Below the pieces are notes generated by a model that saw only the letters and a program-made list of their open reading frames with translations, searched no databases and was not told the DNA's origin. Position numbers and translations under genes: made by a program. Shown here one piece after another: positions 49,654 to 61,400 of a DNA stretch of 64,000 bases; position 1 is the first letter of the stretch; each line of letters starts with the position of its first letter. Source of the stretch: Aralia elata (Eukaryota > Streptophyta > Magnoliopsida > Apiales > Araliaceae); assembly GCA_034770075.1 (NCBI GenBank), contig CM068382.1, positions 5,736,001 through 5,800,000 of the forward strand, read 5' to 3'.

Positions 49654-50370
49654 TTGTCGGTCGTCATTGCTTTCTCTTCTTCCTTCACAGGTGCACAAAA
49701 TTTTTCAGTTTTTCATTTTCCTTTTTCTTTTTATGTTTTGGGCCTTGGTAAATGCTTCAAGCTAAATCAATTCTTTCTAGTCTCTTCTACGCCAAGTCTT
49801 TATTCTCTCGAGTCTTGGCACTCCCGACTTTGGACACACAATATTTATTCCTCTCCTTTCTTTTCTTCTGCATCTTAAATGACATATTATTTTCAAATTA
49901 ATATACCGAAATCGGACTTTCACAACATATTCATGTATATTAAAATAGTTTTTTTATTCTTTTATATTTTTTTTTTAAACATAAAATTAAGGTTTTCTAA
50001 AATTTTCAACTCAACAAAGTTTTGAAAACTGGAAATGGAATATATTTGAAAAGAATAATGCTAGGGTTCTAAATTCTCAAAAATTGTGGAAATTTAAAAA
50101 CAAAAAAAAGAACACAATGTACAATGATTTTACAAGAAATGAGCCCAATTTACACGCTAAAGGCCCGGCCCATTTTTAGCCTTTTCATAACCAGAAGACA
50201 ACTCTAATTCCAGTAGTAGATAACTAGGTACTAAAGTTCGGTTATACTTGAACACTTCAACGTAGGTTGGGCTTGGGTCCAAAAGGTTTTGATGAATATA
50301 AAGGGTTGATACATGACAGAATTATTTCTTAATGCTAAATTTGCCCATGTACTCCCCAAGGTTGGTTCAA
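49654..50370. other. Spacer, no gene seen
   Basis: Pyrimidine-rich just after the G tract (TTTCTCTTCTTCCTTCACAG), then AT-rich. Nothing with family character. Confidence 0.5.
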
Positions 50371-50969
50371 CTAGAGTAAAGTATGGTACGGTTAAAAGTC
50401 TAAATCGTACATGAAATCGTTTGGGTGCGATTTAATAATTCTAAAATCACATATGACACCGCTTGAGATTGATGCGGTGTGATTTTAAAACATGTGGTGC
50501 AGTTTCACTGAGTACAGTTTCGGTTCTAAAATCAATTGACATAGTTAACAATAATACTCAATACATCAAATTCACTTTCATGTGTAAGAAACCATACATG
50601 ACATCAACATAATAACATCAAGCAACAAATTTTAGATTTGAAATATGTTACTCATGAACGCTTCAACATTGTTCAAACTATTGCAATTCAATTAGAAATA
50701 TTTTAGACACAAACAAAAAGTTTAAAATTGCATAACACAATTAAAAGTGTCTAATACATTTTTAGGAATTTGCCTATATAACTCCTAAAATATATAAAAG
50801 CGGCGCGGTGTGATTTGAGCGGTGCAGAAGTCTCTCAAAACTGCACTCAACTCGTATTGCGATTTTCTAGTTATTCTAAAACTGCTACATACGCCAGAAC
50901 CATTGATGCGACTCAATTGGTGCAGTTTGGTCGATTTTTGGTGAAGTTTCGATTCTTTGTTCAACCCTA
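50371..50969. mobile_element. Non-autonomous hAT element, copy 1
   Basis: 599 bp between TAGAGTAAAGTATGGTACGG and, on the other strand, TAGGGTTGAACAAAGAATCG. Flanks GGTTCAAC (50363-50370) and AATTCAAC (50970-50977) agree at 6 of 8, an aged 8-bp hAT target duplication. The interior is rich in GGTGCGGTTT-like and GTGCAGTTT subterminal motifs. It shares both ends, in opposite orientation, with the element at 62931-63875. Confidence 0.75.
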
Positions 50970-51088
50970 AATTCAACGATAAGTTCACCATGTAATCTTC
51001 GTTTAAGTCATGAGCTCGAGCCTCCTCCGCGACTCATGGGAGTTGGGGGCATTCAAGACTGCTCCCATGCGCCCTGCTATGTTGTGGG

Positions 51089-51652
51089 CAGGGGCGGACC
51101 TATAGTATGGGCAGTATAGGCGGCTGCCTATGCTCAAATTTTTTGCCTATGTTCAATTTTTTTTTTTTTATAAGTATAGTTATAGGGGTAAATATATAAC
51201 TTAATAAACTTAAGGGGGAAGATTAATAGAAGAGCTAAACTTGGAGGGAGCAAATAAACAATTTCATAAACTAATTTTAACTACAAGACAAGTCCGCCCC
51301 ACTCTACAAGTGAATTTAGTTTAAGGCTTTGAGCATTTGAGAAATATCATGACAAGTGAAGTAAGTTTCTAAAATGTATCTAAATATTTTTTATTTTGAA
51401 ATTCCCTTTTTAGATTGAATTGTGAATATTTATTTGTTGTATATTATAGAATTCTATTTATGTTGCATAAAATATTTGGTCTCAATTTGAGTTGTTGTAT
51501 ATTTGTATTTTGATTAATTTAGGCATTCATGACATGCGGTCAAAATTCAAACGTTCCAAAAATGAATCATCAACATCACAATCTATCTAAGTTGATGAAT
51601 TATATGTACGTTGCATAAAATAATTAGTGTCAAAGGGGGTTGTTGACTTGTT

Positions 51653-51684
<32 letters not shown>

Positions 51685-51832
51685 TTACTTGTTATATTAA
51701 CAATATTGTAACTAAATACATGTTTTACATATGCAATCGGTTGGAAAACACAAAATTATCTAAAAAAATTGGCTCGGGAGCGCAGCCCCCAAACCCCCGC
51801 CAAATCCACTCGAAAACTAAAATCCGCCCCTG
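51089..51832. mobile_element. hAT element with perfect target duplication
   Basis: 744 bp with ends CAGGGGCGGA and TCCGCCCCTG and an exact 8-bp duplication GTTGTGGG at 51081-51088 and 51833-51840. The interior has no intact transposase; it includes a short repeat (TGCCTATG..CAATTTTTT) near the left end and a (TA)n run at 51655-51678. The small open frames across the right end are not genes. Confidence 0.9.
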
Positions 51833-51840
51833 GTTGTGGG

Positions 51841-52875
51841 CAGCCGACTTCTCTAACAAATTTTTTATTACACTACAAAAAAAAATACCCCTTGTACCGT
51901 GAAGACATTTATCTACAAAAAAGTGTACTCCACAATTCCTTAATTCCATGAATGTTATTACTAAAAACATTATAAATTATTTTAAAAGTATTAATAAAAT
52001 TCTATATTTTTAATAATTTAATAAATTATATTAATTTTAAATTTAAAAATTCCTCAATGTTATATCAAAATTATATTTTAAAATAGAATAAGCATTATTT
52101 AAGGGTTAACTGTAAAAGTATCAAAATTTTACAAAATTTTATTTTTACTTTCAAAGTACCAATTTTTTCAATAGTGTTTCTTTAAGTTTATTTTTTTTAC
52201 AATTTTTTTTTTAATATATTAGTGAAATTATGGATCAAAACACATGTTTTATATAATTAAATATTTAACCAATTCTAAACATATGAATATCATAATATAT
52301 ACATTATATATGAAACGTAAATAACATAATTACCGATAATTACGAATAGAGGTCGCGTATGGGAATACAAAACGTCGCCGTTATTACTGTTTTATTTTAA
52401 TTTTTTAATTCAGATTACAATTGCACCACCATGTACCACCAGCAAATATGTACAGATCCACCACCATGCACCCTACTCCCTCACAAAAATCACGCCACTG
52501 TTTCACAGAACGACACACCAACAGATTTGTCTGCCACCACCAAATTTACCAGATCTACCACCATCTACCACCGACAAACATATCCACCAACCATCGTCAA
52601 CGCCACCAACCACCACTGCCGCTTCGCGGAACCATGCCACACACCACGCCTAAATCAAAAAAAATAAACAGGAGGAGAAAGTTAAATCGAAGATGGGAGA
52701 AGAGAGATCGAAGAGAAAGAAAAGATAGTGAGAGTAGAGAGATCTAATCTGATTTGTTTTTTTTAATAATATATAAATTTCGATCTACCATTTTCCTAAT
52801 GTGTTAAAAAGAAACAATTTTGTAAAAAAAAAAATTAAATTTAAAAAAACACAAGTAAAAAAGTTGGTACTCCAG
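51841..52875. other. Spacer with CCACCA-rich block
   Basis: AT-rich to 52400, then 52420-52745 is rich in CCACCA/CACCAC and ends in a GAGAGA-rich part. The overlapping His/Thr/Pro-rich open frames have no domain and follow the triplet bias. May be the leader of an old transposon. No gene claimed. Confidence 0.45.
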
Positions 52876-53351
52876 GAGGCTGTACGATAACGATTTATTT
52901 TAAAATAATTTAAAATTAACGATTTATTTTAAAATAATTTAAAATTAAAATATAAGTTGATTTATAATTTGTTTTAAGTTATGATTTATGAATAAAAATA
53001 TTTGATATTAATTTAATTTATAAATCAAAAATTAAGTTAAAATAAGTTAGAAAATGTTCGACTCATAATAACTTATAAGTTAAAATTAAATATAAGAATT
53101 ATTAAAAAGACATTAATAAAAAAATGGACAAAATAGAAGAGAGACAAAATAGACATTACATTTGATTAAATTAATTTATTTTAAAATAACTTATAAGTCA
53201 TTATAAAATAAGTTACAAATACTTGCTTATTTTTTTGACTTAAAAATTAATTTATAAGTACAAAAATAAGTCATTGTCAAATCGAGAAATAAAAACAAAT
53301 GATTAATAAATTAATTTGACCAACTTATAAATCAATACCGAATAGCCTCTT
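52876..53351. mobile_element. TIR element, about 475 bp
   Basis: GAGGCTGTACGATAACGATT at the left and, on the other strand at the right, GAGGCTATTCGGTATTGATT are inverted partners. The interior is full of ATAAGTTA-type AT sequence, with a 28-base unit (AACGATTTATTTTAAAATAA...) duplicated in tandem at 52892-52947. Non-coding MITE; superfamily not assigned. Confidence 0.65.
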
Positions 53352-53529
53352 GGACTGCAAATAAATTTTTATAAAACTTTGAGGCACTCTTACATATAAA
53401 CCTTTATAGTTTTTTACTCGAATAATTTAAAGAAATAAAAATATTTTAGGAAAAAAGTGTGTCCAGAGCAACATATTATATTTGAATTCGGTTTAGAATT
53501 CCAGAAACCCCAATAAAACTGGGAAAGGT

Positions 53530-53747
53530 GGAGCTTTAGCTGGGTTTATCTCTTCTAATCCATCATGCATGGTCTTCAGGCAAACTCATCACTTAATAGT
53601 TCAGTGCTTGAAGTTTTGGAGACTTCTGATTACTCAGAAAAGCTAAAAAGAAAAGACAATACTACCAATCTAAACTCAAAAATAACCATCCCAGAATGCA
53701 GTGGGATTCTTTTCCGGCCTGGCAACCCTTTTTTGGTACCAAAACTT
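53530..53747 (+). other. Possible leader exon of ABCB gene with 61-codon uORF
   Basis: Between the TIR element and the ABCB gene lies GC-balanced sequence with an open frame from Met 53565 (MHGLQANSSLNSSVLEVLET) running in phase 0 to a strong donor at 53747/53748 (CTT then GTAAGT). Splicing to the acceptor before the ABCB start (CCTCAG at about 55466) would add Ser-Leu-stop, making it an upstream open frame in a two-part leader. It could instead be the first exon of another, lost gene. No domain recognised. Confidence 0.35.
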
Positions 53748-53846
53748 GTAAGTTCTTACTTCTAAGCTACTGTTTAACATTTTATTAATTAATTGTTTCC
53801 TTGTTACTTTACTTGCTTTCATTGTTTAATTTATATATATATATAT

Positions 53847-54094
53847 GGACCGGATCTTAAGTTCGGATCTTAAGTTCACCCTTTATCCGACTCACCCAAG
53901 CTCACCCCCTTTAGCGATGGACTTGGCGACGGTTCAGTCATACAACCGTCGTCTATACTTTTAGCGACGGACAACATATAGCGTCGCTAAAAGTATAGAC
54001 GACGGTTATATGACCGAATCGTCGCCGAGTCCGTCGCTAAAGGGGGGTGAGCTTGGGTGAGTCGGATAAGGGGTGAGTTTAAGATCCGGACCAT
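53847..54094. mobile_element. Near-perfect foldback element
   Basis: Hairpin of about 248 bases: the left arm (GGACCGGATCTTAA..., CCGACTCACCCAAGCTCACC, TTTAGCGATGG, CGTCGTCTATACTTTTAGCG) is repeated in reverse complement on the right with few mismatches, turning at about 53970-53982. The left arm has a 13-base unit (GGATCTTAAGTTC) twice. It is inserted in a TA repeat. Transcripts would form a long double strand. Confidence 0.85.
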
Positions 54095-54394
54095 ATATAT
54101 ATATATATGTATATATATATATGTGTATATATATATATTTTTTTTGCTGGGATTTTTTTTCCTGTGCATTTCCTTTTTTATGTTATGGCGATTCTTGGGT
54201 TTTAGAATGATTATGTGATAATTGGTGAGAGTTTGATTTGATGCCTTTGTCCCCCTAATTGGTCCATCATAAAATTTGATTAAAGCATTTTTTATTTTTT
54301 ATTTTTAATTTATACAAACAGAACAGATTGGGAAAGTGGAAAAGTTCAACTGAATTACGAAAGAATGAACTCAGTCTTGTTTGTCTGCATCTAA

Positions 54395-55245
54395 TTTAGT
54401 AGTGATGGGTAATGGATACCATAAATGAGAAATCTGGCTCTTACCTTATTAGTGGTTAGATTTGCTGATGTCCATTTTATTTTTGTAGTATGGTGGGAAA
54501 TGGTTACTTTTCCTCTATCTTAAAGAACCGCTTTTGACTATCATTTTCCCTTTCAAAACTTGAGCTCTTTTCTATCTTGTAACTTCAATTATAATAATTT
54601 GTTTCCTTTGCAATCTCAGAGTTTGTAACATGAATGTGGCTTACACATCAAGAAGCCATTCCCTTGAAACAGAAGTGGAGAGAAAGAGGACTCCAATAAG
54701 TCAAAGAAAAAGGAGAACACCGGTTCGTTCCCATTTCACAAGCTTTTCTCATTTGGTGATTACATAGATGTCATCTTGATGATCGACTGATTGTTGGTGT
54801 TGAGATATAAATTTTGGCAATCTAAGCCTTAAGACTTATTATATAATAATGGGAAGCTACTCCAATTGGTTTTGAGTTGGATGCTTTAAGTGATGTCAGA
54901 ACAAGCAATTCAAGTCATGTGGAAGGCCCAACGACCCACACGCTCCACACCAACCAATATTAATTGTCTAAGTGTTTGACTCAAAATCATCATTCCTAGG
55001 GGGTGTGTTAAGATACAAAGTTCCTTATCTGGCAAGCTAAGCCTTGAGACTCACTTTATAATCCTAGGAGGCTACTCCACTCATTGTCAATTGGTTTTGA
55101 ATTGAATGATTTAACGGTTGGTACATTGAGGTTGTTGGTAACGGGTTGTGTAATCTGCTCAGGACTATCTTTATAGGTGTTAGTGCTTTTGGGCAAGACC
55201 GAAATAACGAAGAGGGGGTCTGTTGATTTTGGTTATGGGTATTTG
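54395..55245 (+). pseudogene. Broken tandem copy of ABCB leader and exon 1
   Basis: The 54395-54797 part matches 55245-55660: the intron, the acceptor CTCAGAGTTTGTAACA, and a start ATGAATGTGGCTTACACATC in place of the true exon 1 start. Frame is lost after ESE-like GTGGAGAGAAAG, and a stop follows DVILMID. After an inserted element the rest of exon 1 resumes at 55122 (ACATTGAGGTTGTTGGTAAC to GGCAAGACC). The intact gene lies directly downstream, so the unit of about 530 bases was duplicated in tandem and this copy decayed. Confidence 0.85.
54798..55116 (+). mobile_element. TRIM-like miniature LTR element
   Basis: 319-bp insertion inside the duplicated ABCB exon. Two related direct repeats of about 100 bases bound it (TGTTGAGATATAAA... 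at 54798 and TGTTAAGATACAAA... at about 55007), both continuing AAGCCTT.AGACT, GGCTACTCC and AATTGGTTTTGA. A purine-rich AGGGGGTG lies just before the second repeat, as a polypurine tract should. GTTGG flanks both sides (54793-54797 and 55117-55121), a 5-bp duplication. The 3' terminus is CG instead of CA and no clear primer-binding site was found, so TRIM is the best but not proven class. Confidence 0.6.
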
Positions 55246-55482
55246 GTGATGGATGCCATAAATGATAAATCCGGCATTTACCTTATAAACGGTTGGTTTT
55301 GCTGATATCCAGTTTTTATTATTATTTATTTTAGTATTGCTGTAAATGTTTTAGTCTTCCTCTATCTTAAAGCACCGCTTTTGACTGCCATTTTCCTTTT
55401 CAATATCTTGATCTCCTTTTCTCTCTTATAACTTCAAGTGTACTAATTTGTTTCCGTGCACCTCAGAGTTTGTAACACGAAC

Positions 55483-58400
55483 ATGGCTTCCACATCAAGA
55501 AGTCATGCCCTGGAAACAGAGGCGGAGAGAAATTCCGGTAATCAAGAGGACTCTGATAAGGCAAATGAAAAGGAAAGCATCGGGTCAGTCCCATTTCACA
55601 AGCTATTCTCATTTGCTGATTCTGTAGATGTCATCTTGATGATTGTTGGTACCATTGGTGCTGTTGGTAATGGGTTATGTAATCCACTCATGACTATCCT
55701 TATAGGGGAAATGATTAATGCTTTTGGACAAAATCAATATAGCACAGAGGTGGTCCATGAAGTTTCCAAGGTATAATATACATTATACCCACAGTTTTTC
55801 AAGATTCTATTCAATTTTTATAGAAAGGTTGTTAATATTTAGTTACCTGGCTGCACTTTAGGTAGCACTGAAATATGTATATCTTGGAATAGGGGCGGGT
55901 GTGGCAGCATGTCTCCGTAAGTATATATCACTTTCATAGAATTATGAAGCAGAAATATGTGCAAGCCAAATCAGAAGTTTTTAGTATTCTCGCTTACAAA
56001 AAAAATACCCTTTTGTTTGTTGTTTGTTAGAGGTGGCTTGCTGGATGGTCACGGGAGAGAGACAAGCTGCTAGGATAAGGAGTCTATATCTAAAAACAAT
56101 TCTGAGACAAGATATCACTTTTTTTGATATCGAAACAAATACAGGAGAAGTTGTCGGGAGGATGTCAGGTGACACTGTTCTCATACAAGATGCTATGGGC
56201 GAGAAGGTAACACTATTGAAACTATATATGTTATTGGTGAAGTCGATCCAAACTTTAATTTAGAGGTGAATATAAAGCTATCCAAAAGGTAACTAGCCTC
56301 GTTCCTGGAGTGGAGGGCCGGTAAGGTTACTTATATTCGTTATATAAGGAGGGAATCCTGCAATTGTATGATGTACGAATTTTTTAAGAGATAGTGAATT
56401 AGCCTAAACGTTTCGGGTGAACCACGTAAATCTTGTGTCCTGTGTGATTGTTTTCTTTCGATTTTTCTTTGCTATTGTTTTCGCCGCGTTGTTATTCTCT
56501 AACAACATCGACTACAAGATTATTAGTGTTTTCCTTTTTCCACTCCATATGTATCACTATATCTTGTTTTCCGTCAGGTTGGGAGATGTATACAATTGGT
56601 ATCGACATTTGTGGGAGGCTTTGTAATAGCTTTCATTAAAGGATGGCTCCTTACGCTTGTTATGTTATCTGCTATTCCCCTCATTGCAATAGCTGGTGGT
56701 ATTATGACCCTCTTCATCTCTAGGATGGCTTTGCGTGAACAAAATGCTTATGCAAAAGCAGCAACAATAGTTGAACAGACTATTGGTTCAATCAGAACGG
56801 TATGTCATTTCTGCATTGCTACACTTAATATTCTGTAATAGTTACTTTTATTGGATTTCTAAGTGTTAAGGAAATTAATGATTTCCACTACGATTTTGAT
56901 GCCGATCTAGGTTTCATCATTCACTGGGGAAAGACAAGCTATTGCCAATTACAACAAGTCTCTTACAAATGCTTACAAATTACGTATTCAGGAAGGCTTG
57001 GCTACTGGATTCGGTCTTGGTGCAGTGATCTCTATTATATTTTGTACTTATGCTTTAGCTGTTTGGTTTGGTGCAAAGATGATACTGGAAAAGGGCTATA
57101 CTGGGGGTGACGTGTTCAATGTCATTGTTGCTGTGTTGTTTGGTTCCACGTGAGTTTAACTATCAAAAAGTTAACTTGGTTTGTAAAAGCTTGTATATGC
57201 TGTGCCCCAGAAATAGATAATTTGACTATATCCTTTAAGCCAAAAATGTTTTTCACTTGCCCCTAGTTTTAGAATTGAAACTGCATTATACTTCATTTTG
57301 AACTCCTTGGTGCCATAAGGCTTTTTCAGGTCTTTAGGGCAGGCCTCTCCCTGTATGAGTGCATTTGCAGCAGGCCGAGCTGCAGCTTTCAAGATGTTTG
57401 AAACTATAAACAGGAAGCCAGAAATAGATGCATACAGTACTAGGGGAAAGAAATTTACAGATATTCGGGGGGATATAGAGTTAAGGAATGTCCATTTTAG
57501 TTATCCAGCCAGGCCACACGAGCAAATATTTAGTGGTTTCTCTCTCTTCATTCCTAGTGGCAGTACTGCAGCTTTGGTTGGACAGAGTGGAAGTGGAAAG
57601 TCTACAGTGATCAGTCTGATAGAGAGATTTTATGATCCACAAGCTGGTGAAGTTCTTATCGATGGAACTAATCTCAAAGAGTTCCAGCTAAAATGGATTA
57701 GAGAAAAAATTGGTCTCGTCAGTCAAGAACCTGTACTGTTTGCATCAAGCATTAAGGATAATATTGCATACGGTAAAGATGGTGCAACTGATGAAGAAAT
57801 CAGAGCGGCAGCTGAGATAGCAAATGCTGATAAATTTATTAATAACCTGCCTCAGGTTCTAATCCATTTGGTTACTTTATAACCTTTTCACCCTTTCATG
57901 TCCTTGTGATACTTCTTTCCCCTTCATGAACTTAATTGAATAGTTTACCTTTTTCTTTTTGTATTTTTGGTGATAGAAATTTTTATTGACCTTTAAGCGG
58001 TTGACAGGGACTAGACACTATGGTTGGTGAACATGGAGCTCAGCTTTCTGGTGGACAAAAACAAAGAGTTGCCATTGCCAGAGCAATATTAAAGGACCCG
58101 CGAATTTTACTTCTGGATGAAGCAACAAGTGCGCTTGATGCAGAATCTGAGAGAACTGTGCAAGAGGCATTAGACAGGATAATGGCAAATAGAACAACTG
58201 TCATTGTGGCACATCGCTTGAGCACAGTGAGGAACGCCAATATGATTGCAGTGATTCATCGGGGAAAGATGATTGAAAAAGGTATCTTGCAAACTAAACT
58301 CGACAATTGTAGAGCAATCAACATTGATGCATCTCACTGGATGTGTGAACATACTCTTCTTATTCATAGAGAGACATATTCAGTGAAATATTTGAAATGT

Positions 58401-61400
58401 AATTTAAGCAGTTTGATGAAAATATATGCTTCTTTGTTGTCCTGAGAACTGCTATTCCCTATTTCACTTCATCCTTTCGTTTTATTTGACTTTTTTATTC
58501 AACTAGGAAGCTAGCCTAGAAGATATTATTAATAATAAAAATAGAAAACTAGGGATTGTTAAATTTTGTCAAATTACAAAATCTTAAACCTAAATTCCCT
58601 GTTCCTCCCTTTTAACAGGATTGTGGTAAAGGAAAAGTTAAAAAGAGTGGTATGATTATTTACCATCTTGTTTTGTTGATTGATCAGGCTCACATTCTGA
58701 TCTACTCAAGGATCCTGAAGGAACATACTCTCAGCTTGTATTTATGCAAAAAGTGAATAATGAAGGCACAGATAGCCCAGATAAATCAGAAATTACTTTA
58801 TCTAGTAGACAGTCGAGTCAACGAATGTCATACCAGCGTTCCATAAGTCGGGGATCATCTGGTGTAGGGAATAGCAGCCGTCACTCGCTCTCTGTCTCAT
58901 TTCGTCTACTGGCAGGACTTGGTGTCCCTGAAACTGCACTTGCAAAACCTGTAGGCCCTATCCAGCAAACATCTGAAAAGCCTCACAAAGTCCCACTTCG
59001 CCGGCTTGCCTATCTCAACAAGCCTGAGGTACCAATGCTGATGTTTGGAGCCATATTTGCTATTGCTAACGGTACTATACTACCAATTTTTGGCATACTA
59101 ATTTCTGGCATGATCAAAACGTTTTATGAGCCACCACATGAGTTAAGGAAGGATTCAAAATTTTGGGCACTAGTGTTTGTATTCCTTGGACTGGCATCAC
59201 TTTTAGTGATTCCAGCACGATCATACTTTTTTGCTGTGGCTGGGTGTAAGTTAGTAAGAAGAATTAGATCAATGTGCTTTGAAAATGTGGTAAGGATGGA
59301 GGTAGGTTGGTTTGATGAACCAGAGAATTCAAGTGGAGCAATTGGTGCGAGGCTTTCTGCAGATGCAGTCATTGTTAGTGCTTTAGTTGGAGAAGCACTT
59401 GCACAGATTGTTCAAGATGGTTCATCAGCTGTTGCTGGTCTAATTATTGCTTTTGTAGCATGTTGGCAGTTGGCACTTATAATCCTTGCTTTGTTACCCA
59501 TGATAGGAGTTAATGAATATGTTCAGGTCAAGTTCAGAAAAGGGTTCGGTGCAGACACAAAGGTTTGTACTTACACTTGTGATCATAGATATTATAAACT
59601 TGACATTCTGAGAGTTTTCTAATTTTTGAAAAGGAAATAATGGCCTGGTAAGATTTAAACTTGAAGCTAACCATCTGATAAGACTATCTGAATGTTTATC
59701 CTTTACGTTCAAAAAAGGTACTAAGTCTATGATATTTAAATATTTGATACATATCTTCCTTGTCATGAAGATCCAAATTCGAATGTCTGCAGATAATGTA
59801 TGAGGAAGCAAGCCAAATTGCAAATGATGCAATTGGGAGTATAAGAACAGTTGCTTCTTTCTGTGCAGAAGAGAGAGTGATGAAACTGTACAAAAAGAAA
59901 TGTGAGGGTCCCATGAAGACAGGGATAAGGCAAGGATTGAGTACTGGTTTTGGGGTTGGGATATCTTTCACTCTTCTATTTTGTGTCCATGCAACTAGTT
60001 TTTATGCTGGAGCCCGGCTTGTTGAGGATGGAAAAACAACATTTCCACGCGTTTTTCGTGTTAAGTATAAATTCCACATTTAACCAAATGTTAATCAAGT
60101 CCATGAATAGTTCAATTAACTCTGAGATGTTCATGGTCTTGCAGGTTTTCTTTGCACTGACCATGGCAGCTATTGGAATTTCTCAATCAAGTTCTTTTGC
60201 ACCAGATACAAGCAAAGCCAAGACTGCTACTACTTCTATCTTTGCTATTCTTGACCGTAAATCAACGATAGACCCAAGTGATGGGTCTGGGATTACACTA
60301 GACAATGTAAATGGAGAAATTGAACTACGGCATATTAATTTTAAGTATCCAACCAGGCCAGATGTTCAAATTTTCCGAGACCTCAGCTTGAAAATTAGTA
60401 GTGGCAAGGTGACAATAATTTTTTTCCCTTTCAAATTTTTATTTGTATGCAGAAACTAGTGGCTGGGTATCCCTATATCAGAGAGTTCAACACTAATAAA
60501 TATTTATTGGTGTGGATATCATCCTGCAGACTGTTGCCCTGGTTGGAGAAAGTGGAAGTGGCAAATCAACTGTGATCTCATTACTGCAAAGATTTTATGA
60601 TCCTGACTCAGGCCATATCACACTCGATGGGATTGAGATACAAAAATTCCAATTAAAGTGGTTGAGGCAGCAGATGGGTCTTGTAAGCCAAGAACCAATC
60701 TTGTTTAACGACACTATTCGAGCTAACATTGCTTACGGAAAGGAAGGGGGTGCAAGTGAAGCAGAAATATTGGATGCAGCAAAATTAGCAAATGCTCACA
60801 ATTTCATTTGTGGTTTACAACAGGTTAGAACACTAAATGAGAACAACAAAATACCTCATCATAAATTTTCAATATTAGAAGTAGCTTAGATCCTTTTTAG
60901 CAGCTTTGCAGTAAGTTATTAAGAATTGATCTATGCATTAACAATTGAAAATTGGGTTAAATTTGAATAATACAAACCCCCAAATTGTATGAATCTACTT
61001 TTGAACGTTTGAATACACAACCCCCATTAGTCTATCAAAAATGCAAAATCCTAGACCTATGATAATGTAGTTGGAGAGGGAGGAGTACAGTTATACAAAA
61101 ATTGGCCACTGACAATAAGTACATAAAATATAAGAAATATTTGAAATTGTGTTTGATTGATAATTAATAACTGGAAAACTTATTAATTGGTTAATGCATA
61201 CTAAGAGTTAAGCAGAAGAAAGAAAAAACTTTGTATCATCTTATCCTTTGTCTCAATATTGTTATGCTCTCATATTTTATGTGCCGTTACTGTTGTTAAA
61301 ATGAGTGTATTAAAGATTAGCTATCTTCTGCCTTTCAATAATATTTTCAACATCTTGAAGAACAGTAGGTTATTGGGAAAGGGGGTGCAAGTGATGGCAA

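Noticed and set aside
49520..49765. Polyglycine open frames (81 and 69 codons)
   Set aside because: They are produced by the G tract alone and have no domain, leader or splice context.
52421..52747. His/Pro/Thr-rich open frame of 108 codons
   Set aside because: CCACCA-type triplet bias opens several frames at once; no recognisable domain.
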